A DNA stretch of 64,000 nucleotides from Acholoe squamosa (lineage: Eukaryota > Annelida > Polychaeta > Phyllodocida > Polynoidae): positions 61,583,339 to 61,647,338 of the forward strand of contig OX439043.1 of the NCBI GenBank assembly GCA_949317995.1, read 5' to 3'. Of the stretch, positions 21,233 to 30,862 are shown in pieces. The translations under genes and the position numbers were made by a program. Position 1 is the first letter of the stretch. Each line of letters begins with the position of its first letter. The notes below the pieces were generated by a model. It saw only the letters and a list, made by a program, of their open reading frames with translations. It had not been told where the DNA came from and ran no database searches.

Positions 21233-24139
21233 GTGTATAGCCCGAACGTTATAACGTCTGAACGGCTAGTACATGGGTTAGATAGCCTCGCGGAAGCTAA
21301 CCCAACAGGGCAATTAATTGCCCAGGAGAATGGTAATGGATCATTAGTGCTCCAAACCCATTCGAACTCCCAAGATGCGGAATCTGCATCTTGGAGAGAT
21401 CCCGAACCCCACTATAATGATAGTGAGGAAAATCTACCAGACTCTGTACGACGTGAACAGTCCATACAGAGACAGGGTAACTTAATAGGCCAACAATCAC
21501 TTGTTGACGAGTTAACTAATTCGATGTTCGAAGTTGGTGGTAGTACTAATCCAGAACATCCGGCACCGATGCCAAAAAGGGTAACATTCAGAGAACTACC
21601 TTATAGATTACCCAGACCCGGACTACCAATATTAGATTACAGCGCTATAGATGGCGACTTAACCTATGCGGTACCGGAAGGTGAGGAATTTAAACGACCG
21701 GATGTCCTGTTGTTAAATGAAACTTATGTACCTTTGAACGAGAACCTAAATACCTTGGTCAAAGCTAAAGATGAAGTACTCCATGAAAAACTTCAGCTGG
21801 AAGAGGACCTGACTGGCATGCGAAATGAATTCGAAGCCAGAAGGAGTGAGTACATGAAGGAACTCGAAAATGAAGAACTAAAACTTCAGGAAATGAGAAA
21901 GTCATTCAATAAAGAATATGACAATAGACACATTCGTATCCAAACATACATAGATACGAACGATCAACTAAGTATTGATAAGGCAAAATTCGAATCCGAA
22001 ATATGCCATTATCAGAGCGAGTTAGAGAAATTGAAAATTCAGTGTAATAAAAAAGCTGAAGACAATGAAACCATCCGGGTAGGCATTATAGCTTACAATA
22101 AACAACTGGAGGAAGATAGACAGAAACTCACGAACGAGCTTCAGGAATTGCAGACTACTGCAATAACCTTAGACAAATGCGTAGAAGCCGCCCAGCTGAC
22201 TATAGGTGATATAGATCCAGCTGTGGTGTCTACAATGTTGGGAAAAACATCCAAGGATGCAACTCCAATTAGATACAACCCATTCGTTGATGACGGGGCT
22301 GATAAGAATGTAGTATCCGGAATCTATAAGAAACCGGATAATACCGCAGGTAATGGAACCACACCTACACCAGCAACTCCTGTGCTGGATACAATAGGTC
22401 CGGCACCACCAATACCAGATTTGAGTCATAAAATTAAAGCGACTCACGATAGTGCTACTGGAGCTAACAATAATACACCTGTAGCACAACCGAGAGTACC
22501 GGGACCACCGAGACATATGTTAACACCACCTTCATATTTCTCCCAACCCGGCCACAGTACACCAGCAGGTCCAAGATTAACGAGCCCACCTCCGGGTCAA
22601 GGTAATGGTCCTAATGATGGACGTTTTCCTAGACCAAACCCGCCACAAAACAATGTTAATGGCGGTACGTACCAACCAAGAACAACTTCCTATGGATATA
22701 GATATAATTATAATCCATCAGGAAGTAGTAATTACCAAAATGGTAATAACTATAATCAGGGATGGAATCAAAATAATTCTTACCCTAGGTATGCGTCTTC
22801 TGGAACAGCAGGAAATGCCGGTTACAGTGGTGGATGTCCTAGCGGTTTATCCGGACACTATCCTAACAACGGTCCACCAGGAGGGAACCCTCCAGGCGGC
22901 CCAGGAGGATCTGGATCCGGAGGATCAGGATCGGGAGGAGATGGCAGGAAGCCAAACAGAAGAACTTCCATGCCTGCAGGGATGCAAACCATCTTTGATA
23001 GAAGCCAATGTATCCAAAACATTGGCATTGACTGCTACCGAAAGGGAGCAGATGGCATGGAAGTCATGAACTGGAGCATGCGAGAAGCAGATAGACTACG
23101 CGGATGTAATAACCCGGCACGTAGACAGGCACGGATACCCCCTCCATATGATTCAAATGATCCATGGAAGGATAGGTATCAAGCTTTTGTCGACGAAGTC
23201 AATTGTAGTGGCTGGACAAAAGAAGAAGCTCTGCCGTATTTGATCTGTTGGTTGAATAAAGGTGGAAAAGTAGCCCTCAACCAATGGAGAGCAGCATACG
23301 GATTATACGGCACCTATGATCAATTGGTCGAATGTGCCGCATACCTATTCAGATCAATCGTTAGAGAAGATCCATGGGTAAGCTTCAAGAAAAGTACACA
23401 GAAACCTAAAGAATCTCACAAGGTCTTTGGTTTGGAGCTACAGGACTTGCTATCAAAAGCGCGTCCGAATTGGGCTCATGACGATGACTGTTATCTACAG
23501 GAGTTGTTTATACAATTCTACAATGGATTGCGGGATCCAGATCACAAACAAGTAGTTTGGGATTCTTGGAAGGATGACACTTCCTTCAGTGACCTGTTCA
23601 TATCAATTGATGGACATGACATGAAGAAACCATTGGTAGGTCTAGGACCTAACCCGGTAAGAGCAGCTCCGTTTCAATACGGAGGTACACCTGCTCCGAT
23701 ATATGAAACTTCCCAATTAGCCCCGGTCGATTCGCATGAGGCTGATGAGGAGGATGAATATGTCTCCGATGAAAACGGAGAATATATTGGATCAGTCCAG
23801 GTAGCTGGAAAGTATTACCGACAGAAGCGGTATAGGAAGGTACACTCGAGAGGGAGGGGAGGATCCGTTGCTGGTAAAACAGCTTCCGGACCGACTCAAT
23901 CTGGCAATGTAACCTCTACGGCGAAGCCAACTGTGGCAGCCACTGTTGCTCCTACTAATATGATGGAAACATTAATAGCCGGATTAACAGAAGCTCTAAA
24001 GAGACTGAGAGTTGATAAATCTCAAAGGAGATGTTTCAGATGCCAGAAACTGGGGCCCTATGCTCCCGAATGTATGGCTGAGAAACCTGTCCCTCGTAGA
24101 CAGGAAGGTGTCTCTGGAATAAGTACAGAGGAAAACTAA
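21233..24139 (+). CDS. L1 gag (coiled-coil and zinc-knuckle protein)
   Basis: The frame is open from 21191, inside the LTR, to TAA at 24137-24139, about 968 codons past the primer site. The first in-frame ATG is only at 21524, so the true start is uncertain. Residues about 175-310 are a long coiled coil rich in Glu/Lys/Leu; about 360-600 are Pro/Gly/Asn-rich and disordered. A capsid-like helical region follows (about 610-810, with WTKEEALPYLICWL and DPWVSFKKSTQKPKESHKVF), then an acidic patch. A C-terminal knuckle CFRCQKLGPYAPEC (24032-24073) follows the C-x2-C-x4-H-x4-C spacing, but the His is Pro (codon 24056-24058). Its role is RNA packaging in particles. Confidence 0.8.
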   Translation: MYSPNVITSERLVHGLDSLAEANPTGQLIAQENGNGSLVLQTHSNSQDAESASWRDPEPHYNDSEENLPDSVRREQSIQRQGNLIGQQSLVDELTNSMFEVGGSTNPEHPAPMPKRVTFRELPYRLPRPGLPILDYSAIDGDLTYAVPEGEEFKRPDVLLLNETYVPLNENLNTLVKAKDEVLHEKLQLEEDLTGMRNEFEARRSEYMKELENEELKLQEMRKSFNKEYDNRHIRIQTYIDTNDQLSIDKAKFESEICHYQSELEKLKIQCNKKAEDNETIRVGIIAYNKQLEEDRQKLTNELQELQTTAITLDKCVEAAQLTIGDIDPAVVSTMLGKTSKDATPIRYNPFVDDGADKNVVSGIYKKPDNTAGNGTTPTPATPVLDTIGPAPPIPDLSHKIKATHDSATGANNNTPVAQPRVPGPPRHMLTPPSYFSQPGHSTPAGPRLTSPPPGQGNGPNDGRFPRPNPPQNNVNGGTYQPRTTSYGYRYNYNPSGSSNYQNGNNYNQGWNQNNSYPRYASSGTAGNAGYSGGCPSGLSGHYPNNGPPGGNPPGGPGGSGSGGSGSGGDGRKPNRRTSMPAGMQTIFDRSQCIQNIGIDCYRKGADGMEVMNWSMREADRLRGCNNPARRQARIPPPYDSNDPWKDRYQAFVDEVNCSGWTKEEALPYLICWLNKGGKVALNQWRAAYGLYGTYDQLVECAAYLFRSIVREDPWVSFKKSTQKPKESHKVFGLELQDLLSKARPNWAHDDDCYLQELFIQFYNGLRDPDHKQVVWDSWKDDTSFSDLFISIDGHDMKKPLVGLGPNPVRAAPFQYGGTPAPIYETSQLAPVDSHEADEEDEYVSDENGEYIGSVQVAGKYYRQKRYRKVHSRGRGGSVAGKTASGPTQSGNVTSTAKPTVAATVAPTNMMETLIAGLTEALKRLRVDKSQRRCFRCQKLGPYAPECMAEKPVPRRQEGVSGISTEEN

Positions 24140-24411
24140 GGAGGGGTCTCCCGACGGGCAAAGAAGGGGATCCCAGTGACAAATCTTGCCATGATATCAC
24201 CATCCGTGATGATAGTTGGCATGTAGTAGCAAACTCGCCTAGCACCGAGGTGGTTGTAGACACCCGGAAGGTTAGGGAAGCTGATATAACAGGTGCCACG
24301 GGAGCACAGGGGAAACAAAATATCAGTAACGAGGCAGGAGGCTATGAGCTAGCCAGGGTTGGTAGTGCCCACCTGCCCCCAGGTCATCCTTGTCTGGAAT
24401 ACCTGAAATGA

Positions 24412-27183
24412 TGTGGATCGACTCCTGGTGTGAACAATGACGTTCCGATCCTCACGGATATGCCATCTGTTTTAAACGGAAGGCGGTGGTATGTTTGCCT
24501 TACTGTTAATGGAAGATCTGCCGAATTTCTCATGGATACGGGAGCTAGCCACTCCTGTATCTCCAAGAGGTTCTATGATCTTATACCGGATGAACATGAT
24601 ACTCTCAAATCGGGAGGAAGTGCTCAGACGGCCGATGGCAGTACCTTGCAGACGTATGGTAGAACTTGTGTGAAGCTACAGTTGGATGGAGTACATGACT
24701 ATGTCATGAGCGCCACCGTTGCGGATATAGCAGATGAGGGGATACTCGGGTTGGATTTCGCATCCCTGTATGGAGTTGTGTTGGAACCCCAATCAGGAGT
24801 GTTGAGTGTGAAATACCCGTATCCTGTAAAGGTTAGATGTGTACTGAGACAAGTGAGCAGTATGGCTAGTGTGGCACACACTGTGCGAATCCCTCCGGGA
24901 ATAGCCTGTGATGTGCTAGTAAGAAGTGATCCTGCAATGCGCAATAAGCCTGCAGTGATAGAACCGGATGTAGCTACTCTGTCAAGTATCGGATTAATAT
25001 CTGCAGACACTATTGTAGCAAATGCGTCCTGGTCGGTAGTACCTGTCTCCAATACTGGAAACAGTACTATATACTTGAAAAAGGGACAAGTTTTTGGAAA
25101 CGTGACCCTTTCGGAAACTGTAACGGATAGTAAGTTAAACTTACAAAAGGTAACAGGAAATGATGAAATTTCGGAAGACTTACTCAAGTTGTATGAAGAA
25201 ACTTCATTAGAAGATCCGGAACACCGGAAAGAGTTCTATGATTTGCTCTGTCAGTATAGGACTGCCTTTGCCAAACCTGGTGAGAAACTAGGCACGACAA
25301 ATAAGGTAGTACATAAAATAGATACTGGAGATGCAGAACCCTTTAAAATACCGTATAGACGGTTACCTTTAGCGAAAAAGAGAGTAGCTGAAGAGGAAAT
25401 AAACAAGATGTTGGAACAGGATGTAATAGTCCCTTCCAATAGTCCATGGAGTAGTCCTGTGTGTATGGTAACAAAGAAAGATGGTACTATCCGCTTTTGC
25501 ATAGACTACAGGAAGTTGAATGGAGTAACGAAAAAGAATTCGTATCCATTACCGAGAATAGACGAAACCATTGACTCCTTAGGAGGAAACAGTTGGTTTT
25601 GTACCCTAGACTTGCAATCAGGTTACTGGCAAGTGGGGATGAATCCTTCAGATATGGAGAAAACTGCATTTTCGAGTCATATTGGGCTATTCCAATATAA
25701 CGTAATGCCGTTTGGTTTGTGCAATGCACCAGCAACATTTGAAGCAATGATGGAAACAATCCTAAGTGATTTATTGTGGAAAAGATGTCTTGTATACCTT
25801 GACAATGTCATAGTCTTCGGAAAAACATTCGAAGAGTGTTCTAATAACCTAAAAATGGTACTAGAACGTATTATCTCTAATGGTCTCAAATTGAAACCTA
25901 AGAAATGCCACATGTTTAGAAAGTCCATAAATTATTTGGGCCGCATCATTAGTGATGAAGGAATAAAATCTGATCCGGAGAAAATCGAATCAGTTACGAA
26001 TTGGAATAGACCTAAAATACCCAAAGAAGTGAGGTCCTTTTTAGGATTCTGTTCCTATTATAGGGAATTTATTCCGAATTATTCTAGAGTCAGTTATCCA
26101 TTACAAACAATAGCTAACTGGACTCCAGGAAGTACCAAGGAAAAATTTCCTTGGACGCATGAACAGGAATCTGCTTTTCAAAAGCTAAAAGACCTGTTCA
26201 CGAGTACTCCGGTATTACAATATCCGAATGAAACGGATCATTTCATACTGGATACTGATGCTAGTAATGATAGCATTGGTGCAGCTCTCTCACAAGTCCA
26301 AAATGGGAGAGAGGTACCAATTGCCTTTGCCAGCAATACACTGAGCAAAACTCAGCGCAATTACTGCACAACCAAAAGAGAGTTGTTAGCAGTAGTCGTA
26401 TATACCAAGAAGTTCAAACATTTACTATGGGGAACGAACTTTACATTACATACGGATCACTCCTCTTTAAGATGGCTACTGAACTTCCGAGATGCTGAAG
26501 GAATGTTAGGCCGATGGTTAGCCCATCTATCAGAATATGGGCTTGAACATCACCAGATTCAGCATAGACCTGGAGTGAAGCATTTAAATGCTGATGCTTT
26601 GTCTCGAATACCAATTCAGAAATGTGATAATCCGGATTGTACTGATTGTGGAGCTCATAGGGCAGTGTTAGCAGGGATTCGAAGACCATTCGAACCCCTA
26701 GTTGCCAGTATACTGGATTGGTCTATGGATCACATACGACGTTTCCAGGAAGCTGACTCGCTAACTGCGCAGCTACTGCAATTAGTACCAAAGGGTATAC
26801 GTCCAGTTAGACCTGAGGTCTCTCTGGAAAATCGAGAAATGAGAAGGTTTCTTGCTCAATGGACCGAGGTTGAAGTCCGGAAAGGCGTGTTATACCGTTG
26901 GAAGCCATGTAATAATGGTGAGAAAATCATGCAAGTGGTGATACCACATGCCATGAGACATGACATTATGTACTTCTGTCATGGACATCGGACCAGTGGT
27001 CATTTCGGAAGGAAACGCTCGTTGGCACGACTTTCCAAAAAATACTACTGGCCTGGCATGACCAGAGACTTGCAAAGATGGGTAATTACCTGTCCGGATT
27101 GTTGTAAAAATAAACCCGGACCCGGGTTGGGTAAACTTCCCCTCAAGAACTTTTCGGAGTTAGATTCGCAAGAATCGGGGTAG
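24412..27183 (+). CDS. L1 pol: protease, RT, RNase H, integrase zinc domain
   Basis: A long frame (first ATG 24460), -1 relative to gag and separated from it by 270 bp containing stops. The aspartic protease has MDTGAS near residue 41. RT blocks are KKDGTIRFCIDYRKLN, CTLDLQSGYWQVGM and VMPFGLCNAPATFEAMM; the catalytic box reads YLDN at 25795-25806 where YLDD is expected. RNase H has FILDTDAS, TKRELLAVV and HTDHSSLRWLL. The integrase His-His-Cys-Cys region (HDIMYFCHGHRTSGHFG, then CPDCC) follows. The frame stops at 27183, where a frameshift cuts off the integrase core. It copies RNA into DNA; the altered RT box should block that. Confidence 0.9.
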   Translation, partial: CGSTPGVNNDVPILTDMPSVLNGRRWYVCLTVNGRSAEFLMDTGASHSCISKRFYDLIPDEHDTLKSGGSAQTADGSTLQTYGRTCVKLQLDGVHDYVMSATVADIADEGILGLDFASLYGVVLEPQSGVLSVKYPYPVKVRCVLRQVSSMASVAHTVRIPPGIACDVLVRSDPAMRNKPAVIEPDVATLSSIGLISADTIVANASWSVVPVSNTGNSTIYLKKGQVFGNVTLSETVTDSKLNLQKVTGNDEISEDLLKLYEETSLEDPEHRKEFYDLLCQYRTAFAKPGEKLGTTNKVVHKIDTGDAEPFKIPYRRLPLAKKRVAEEEINKMLEQDVIVPSNSPWSSPVCMVTKKDGTIRFCIDYRKLNGVTKKNSYPLPRIDETIDSLGGNSWFCTLDLQSGYWQVGMNPSDMEKTAFSSHIGLFQYNVMPFGLCNAPATFEAMMETILSDLLWKRCLVYLDNVIVFGKTFEECSNNLKMVLERIISNGLKLKPKKCHMFRKSINYLGRIISDEGIKSDPEKIESVTNWNRPKIPKEVRSFLGFCSYYREFIPNYSRVSYPLQTIANWTPGSTKEKFPWTHEQESAFQKLKDLFTSTPVLQYPNETDHFILDTDASNDSIGAALSQVQNGREVPIAFASNTLSKTQRNYCTTKRELLAVVVYTKKFKHLLWGTNFTLHTDHSSLRWLLNFRDAEGMLGRWLAHLSEYGLEHHQIQHRPGVKHLNADALSRIPIQKCDNPDCTDCGAHRAVLAGIRRPFEPLVASILDWSMDHIRRFQEADSLTAQLLQLVPKGIRPVRPEVSLENREMRRFLAQWTEVEVRKGVLYRWKPCNNGEKIMQVVIPHAMRHDIMYFCHGHRTSGHFGRKRSLARLSKKYYWPGMTRDLQRWVITCPDCCKNKPGPGLGKLPLKNFSELDSQESG

Positions 27184-27434
27184 ATATCATTAGTGGATTG
27201 AATACAACCGCTAATGATAATACCTGTATGATGGTAGTGTGTGATTATTACACAAAATACACTAAAGTATTTCCACTACCGGACCACAAAGCAGTTACTT
27301 GTGCCGAAGCCTTTGTAAAAGGCTGGGTACTAAGTTTCGGTGTACCATTAATGCTACACAGTGACCAAGGCAGAGAATTCGAATTTAAATCTCTGGCAGG
27401 GTATGTGCGAATACTTGTCATTGTCATTTTGTGA
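27184..27434 (+). pseudogene. L1 integrase core fragment, frameshifted
   Basis: After the shift near 27160, another frame gives the start of the retroviral integrase core: GVDIISGL with the first catalytic Asp and HSDQGREFE with the second. Sequence around the third catalytic residue (the Glu about 35 residues later) is absent. The frame ends at 27434 and similarity resumes in a downstream frame well past that point. This points to an internal deletion that removes a key active-site residue. Confidence 0.8.
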
Positions 27435-28207
27435 CACATGCTTATAACAGTACGGTACATTCAAGTATAAATTGTACTCCAAACCTTTTAGTATTCGGAG
27501 AGGATCTGATAATGCCTGCCGACTTAGTATTTGGAGTCGTAGGGATGGACCCGGAACTACCTTGCCATGTAGTTTTTGTGGAATGTTTAAGAGACAGATT
27601 TAAAAGAGCAAATGAGTCTGTCCGAATTGATTTGGAGAAAAGTGCCAAATGGCAAAAAGCTGGATATGATACCGATCTAAAGCATCGGAAATTCCAATCC
27701 GGAGACAGAGTTCTCAGATTACATGAACCACTTAGACACATAAAATTAGCGTCTAATTGGGATGGCCCCTTCATGGTAACACAAGTTATCAGTGATTGTA
27801 CCGTAATTATTAAATCTGACCTTGGTCGACTTTATAAGTCAAATGTGGCTAGATTAAGGAAATGGTCTGGGAGGGAGACCTCCACAGAAATGTATGGTGA
27901 AGGTTCCGGAAAGATCCTGAACCAGAATCGCATAATAGACCAGGTAAAGAACACTACAGTGAAGCGAGGCCGTGGTAGGCCTAAGAAGTGTTCCGAATCA
28001 GTGGCACCCACGCCAACACCGATTAAGCGTGGGGGAGTTAAAAAAGTCTCGGCAGGTGAAGACAAAAAGAAGAGGAAAGGTGTCTCGAAGGCTAAGAAAC
28101 ACCTAGAAAAGGCTCTTCAGAATGTCAGGTCCGATAAAGAACTATCCGAGAAGGGGAGATACGTTTGTCGCAGCCCTCGAATTGCCCAGAGGACTGCAGT
28201 GACCTAA
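27431..28207 (+). CDS. L1 integrase C-terminal part with AT-hook-like tail
   Basis: About 258 codons without a starting ATG, so this is the end of the broken pol. It begins THAYNSTVHSSINCTPNLLV, the region after the catalytic core. It continues through GDRVLRLHEPL and NWDGPFMVTQVISDCTVIIK, a GPY/F-type module found at the C-terminus of many gypsy integrases. The tail is very basic and has KRGRGRPKKC near 27962, an AT-hook-like motif that could bind AT-rich minor groove, followed by Lys-rich sequence. No chromodomain is visible. Confidence 0.75.
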   Translation: MTHAYNSTVHSSINCTPNLLVFGEDLIMPADLVFGVVGMDPELPCHVVFVECLRDRFKRANESVRIDLEKSAKWQKAGYDTDLKHRKFQSGDRVLRLHEPLRHIKLASNWDGPFMVTQVISDCTVIIKSDLGRLYKSNVARLRKWSGRETSTEMYGEGSGKILNQNRIIDQVKNTTVKRGRGRPKKCSESVAPTPTPIKRGGVKKVSAGEDKKKRKGVSKAKKHLEKALQNVRSDKELSEKGRYVCRSPRIAQRTAVT

Positions 28208-28389
28208 CCTGTATACACAACGGGTGTAATGTTTACATTTAGAGAAACGGATGACAACTGACCCGAGAGGCTTATTTGTCGCCGCTGCATGATGTACCAA
28301 TGGGTAGTGGACGGATAATCCGGTGGATTTGCTTAAGCTTTCCATAATCTCCACTTAAATCCCCAGACGAGTCATCGGCGTGAGCGATA

Positions 28390-28710
28390 ATTACCTAAAA
28401 ACAATCAGTTTGTTGATGTTCCGCTTGTAGCACGTGCGTTTCCGCATGACGTCACCGTGTCCAGTCTCGGCTGACCTCTCGTGACCTCGCGAGCCGCGGG
28501 GAAATGACGTCACGAAAGCTGGCCTGTCGCCATATTGTTTTTCGGTAACGTTCAAGACGGTCGAGCTCGCTCCCTTCTTGGATTTTACCGGCTAGCAACC
28601 TCCTTGCTGCTCCTCCAGAGTCTGTCTCCTGGTAGACAGACTCCGTCTGTTTCGGCCCCGGCGCCGTAAAAGCCGGAAAAAGGAGCAGTTTACTCCCGTG
28701 AGTGATTCCC
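28390..28710 (+). promoter_or_regulatory. Candidate internal promoter upstream of L1 ORF3
   Basis: The gap between pol and ORF3 is GC- and CpG-rich compared with its neighbours. It holds an E-box CACGTG (about 28431), two perfect TGACGTCA octamers (28447-28454 and 28505-28512) and a CGCCATATTG word (about 28529). There is no TATA box. Together these look like a TATA-less promoter that could give ORF3 its own transcript. Inference from motifs only. Confidence 0.45.
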
Positions 28711-28715
28711 CAGTC

Positions 28716-29093
28716 ATGGCTGAGGAATCCGTAGCTGCAGCCAAGCTATCCGGTGACCCGGATAAGCTGACTCCGTCCGCAGAAGCTTTTCCGGAAGCTT
28801 TGTCACCTGTTACACAGGAAGAGAGCGAGATGATGGACGTGGAGGAACCCACGGATCGCTCGTTCGAGGAGAAGCTGGCCTCATTTTCACTGAATGAGCC
28901 AGAGAAAATGTTGTCTCCGCTCCCACCCGAGGGATCCGGAGGGGCTACGAGTGTTGAACCCCCAGCGACTGGGTCCGAGACCGCACAGGTCGACGGACCG
29001 AAGGACCAGTGGAAGCCAGCAGTGGCTGACCCGTTCCCGGTAGAATACGCGGTCGCTACCTGTACGTCCACCCGGAACTACAGGCACAAGTGA
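28716..29093 (+). pseudogene. L1 ORF3, N-terminal part
   Basis: Starts at ATG 28716 and encodes an acidic Ser/Pro/Glu-rich region (for example MMDVEEPTDRSFEEKLASFS). It ends in a TGA at 29091-29093. The next frame overlaps it by a few bases and is open upstream of its first codon, so a single-base indel near 29050-29090 probably split one gene. No signal peptide is visible, which argues against an envelope protein. Confidence 0.6.
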
Positions 29094-30862
29094 CCTATGC
29101 TGACGGAACACCAGTTAGGTTGGACCCGAAGGTGAGGATAGCTGTCGAGGGCGTCATGGTTCCTGAAAAGCTGGACAGGACGCCTCCCGAATGGCTCCGA
29201 GACTGGCCGTGGTTCCAACGGGGACTCATGGTGGACGCTGTTTTCCGCAAAGCAGTGTACGAAGCCAACAGAGCTTTCCAGCTCGGAGCGTATCCGAAGC
29301 CGGATAAGACTCTGTGGAACGTCAAGGCGACTAACATCGATTGGGTAGGCTGCGTCTTGGAACCCGAGGGGCAGACTTACCCACGTCCTTGTACCACCCG
29401 GCCCCAGTACCGGACCACGAAGGAGTTTCGGGAAGCCGCTGCCAACTTTGAACAGTGGGACGACGGTTATTACATAACCGAGCAGGAGTTAGTGGATGTT
29501 CAAATCAATTCACTAACCGGCATGAACCGAGGTGCAGCCCTTCGGACGGTTCTCTTCCGCCGAATGACTGCAGAACAGGAGGCCCAGGAAGAGGCTAAGA
29601 GGGCAGCGGAAGTACCCACACCTCCTATCCCCGACCTGAAGCTTGCCACCCGAAGCACAGCCGGTTCTGCATCAGCCACCGGCAGTACTACCACCCCGGT
29701 AGAAGCCTCGACCTCCAGCGCATCCGGAACCCAGGAACCGGAGGAAGACTGGAAGGTCAGTAAGAACAGGAGGTCCGCTTCTCGGAAGCTCAAGAATCTA
29801 CCGGATTCTGCTAGAGCCAAGCCGAAAGCCAGCACCTCAGCCACTGGTAGTACTGCCATGGAGGTTGAGTCGTCAGACGAGGAGTCGGTGCACGAATCCT
29901 CGGTTGAGTATGATGAGAAGGCCACTCCATCAACTCAAACCGAGGCCGAGCGATGGGCCAACGCCAAATCCGGATTCAAAACCTGGATTCCGACGTGTTT
30001 CTCCGACTGTGCCTACGGAGTAAAGAAGGACGGCTCTACCCTATATGCCTGCCCAGACTCAGTTAATAAAAATAATGAGTCAGATGATGAAGATTGGATG
30101 CGTCTTTCGGACGAGGATCCCAATCCGAGCAAAGCCTATCAAAAGATGTGGCTTATGCTAAACCACACCGAAGGGTATTACACTTATACCCAGAGGAGGA
30201 AGCTGCGTTGGGCTCTTGAGAAGTGGTACGGTGACGACCAGAAGTCCTGTCCCTTCTCTATCTGCCAGGATGCGAGTGATGTCTCGGTCCGGACCTGGAG
30301 TACTCCAGCCCGGTTCCAAAGGCATCTGGTAGAGACCCACTTCCACCATCACCCGGTTTACATTTGTGATCCGAGTTATGGTAAGAAGGGCAAGAAGTGC
30401 ACTACGAAGGTTCAATATAACCGACGTAGCGATCTGGCGAGGCACCAGAAGAAATGCCACGCAGAAGGTTTGGATGGGGCCCGAAAGCGTATCATGGAGC
30501 TTCATCAGGAACTCATGAAGGAGTTCGATAGTCTGAGCGAGGATGCTTGGTCTAAGATCCGACCAGGGGACCAAGTCCTCTGCGAGGTTCCGAAGACCAA
30601 CGATTCGAAACTCCGTGCAAAGATTGTCCTGACTCCTGGAAAGGGTAAGCTGGACATGCACGAGTCTCTCTGGCAGAAATGCGAGGAATCCGGCAAGGAG
30701 GGAAAGAGAGCTCGTGAAAGGAGCAGAAGGAATCAGAACCGTGGTGGTAACGGTAATGGTCAGACCACCACTAAAGTCAGAGCAGACGACCGCTCCAGGT
30801 CTCCTCTGGCTCGGCAACCCGACGAGCATGTTCAGGGCACTCCGGTGTTTAAGAAACCCTAA
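29090..30862 (+). CDS. L1 ORF3, central zinc-finger-like part
   Basis: About 590 codons. Residues 1-175 are globular (PPEWLRDWPWFQRG, EFREAAANFEQWDDGYYITE); about 190-320 are low-complexity Ser/Thr/Glu. About 340-460 hold a Cys/His-rich block: SCPFSICQD, PARFQRHLVETHFHHH, VYICDP, KKCTT and DLARHQKKCH. The spacings suggest two C2H2/C2HC-type zinc fingers. The end is basic, Arg/Gly/Asn-rich. It stops at TAA 30860-30862, after which the same frame is open again. A homologous R-x-x-RHLVE-x-H block occurs in element L2. There are no membrane segments, so it is not env-like. The protein family is not recognised; a nucleic-acid-binding accessory protein is my guess. Confidence 0.7.
   Translation: MTYADGTPVRLDPKVRIAVEGVMVPEKLDRTPPEWLRDWPWFQRGLMVDAVFRKAVYEANRAFQLGAYPKPDKTLWNVKATNIDWVGCVLEPEGQTYPRPCTTRPQYRTTKEFREAAANFEQWDDGYYITEQELVDVQINSLTGMNRGAALRTVLFRRMTAEQEAQEEAKRAAEVPTPPIPDLKLATRSTAGSASATGSTTTPVEASTSSASGTQEPEEDWKVSKNRRSASRKLKNLPDSARAKPKASTSATGSTAMEVESSDEESVHESSVEYDEKATPSTQTEAERWANAKSGFKTWIPTCFSDCAYGVKKDGSTLYACPDSVNKNNESDDEDWMRLSDEDPNPSKAYQKMWLMLNHTEGYYTYTQRRKLRWALEKWYGDDQKSCPFSICQDASDVSVRTWSTPARFQRHLVETHFHHHPVYICDPSYGKKGKKCTTKVQYNRRSDLARHQKKCHAEGLDGARKRIMELHQELMKEFDSLSEDAWSKIRPGDQVLCEVPKTNDSKLRAKIVLTPGKGKLDMHESLWQKCEESGKEGKRARERSRRNQNRGGNGNGQTTTKVRADDRSRSPLARQPDEHVQGTPVFKKP

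Noticed and set aside
30158..30829. 223-codon minus-strand open frame
   Set aside because: It lies entirely antisense to L1 ORF3, whose plus-strand frame is longer and has a homologue in L2. The same applies to 28592-29071 and 29500-29925.
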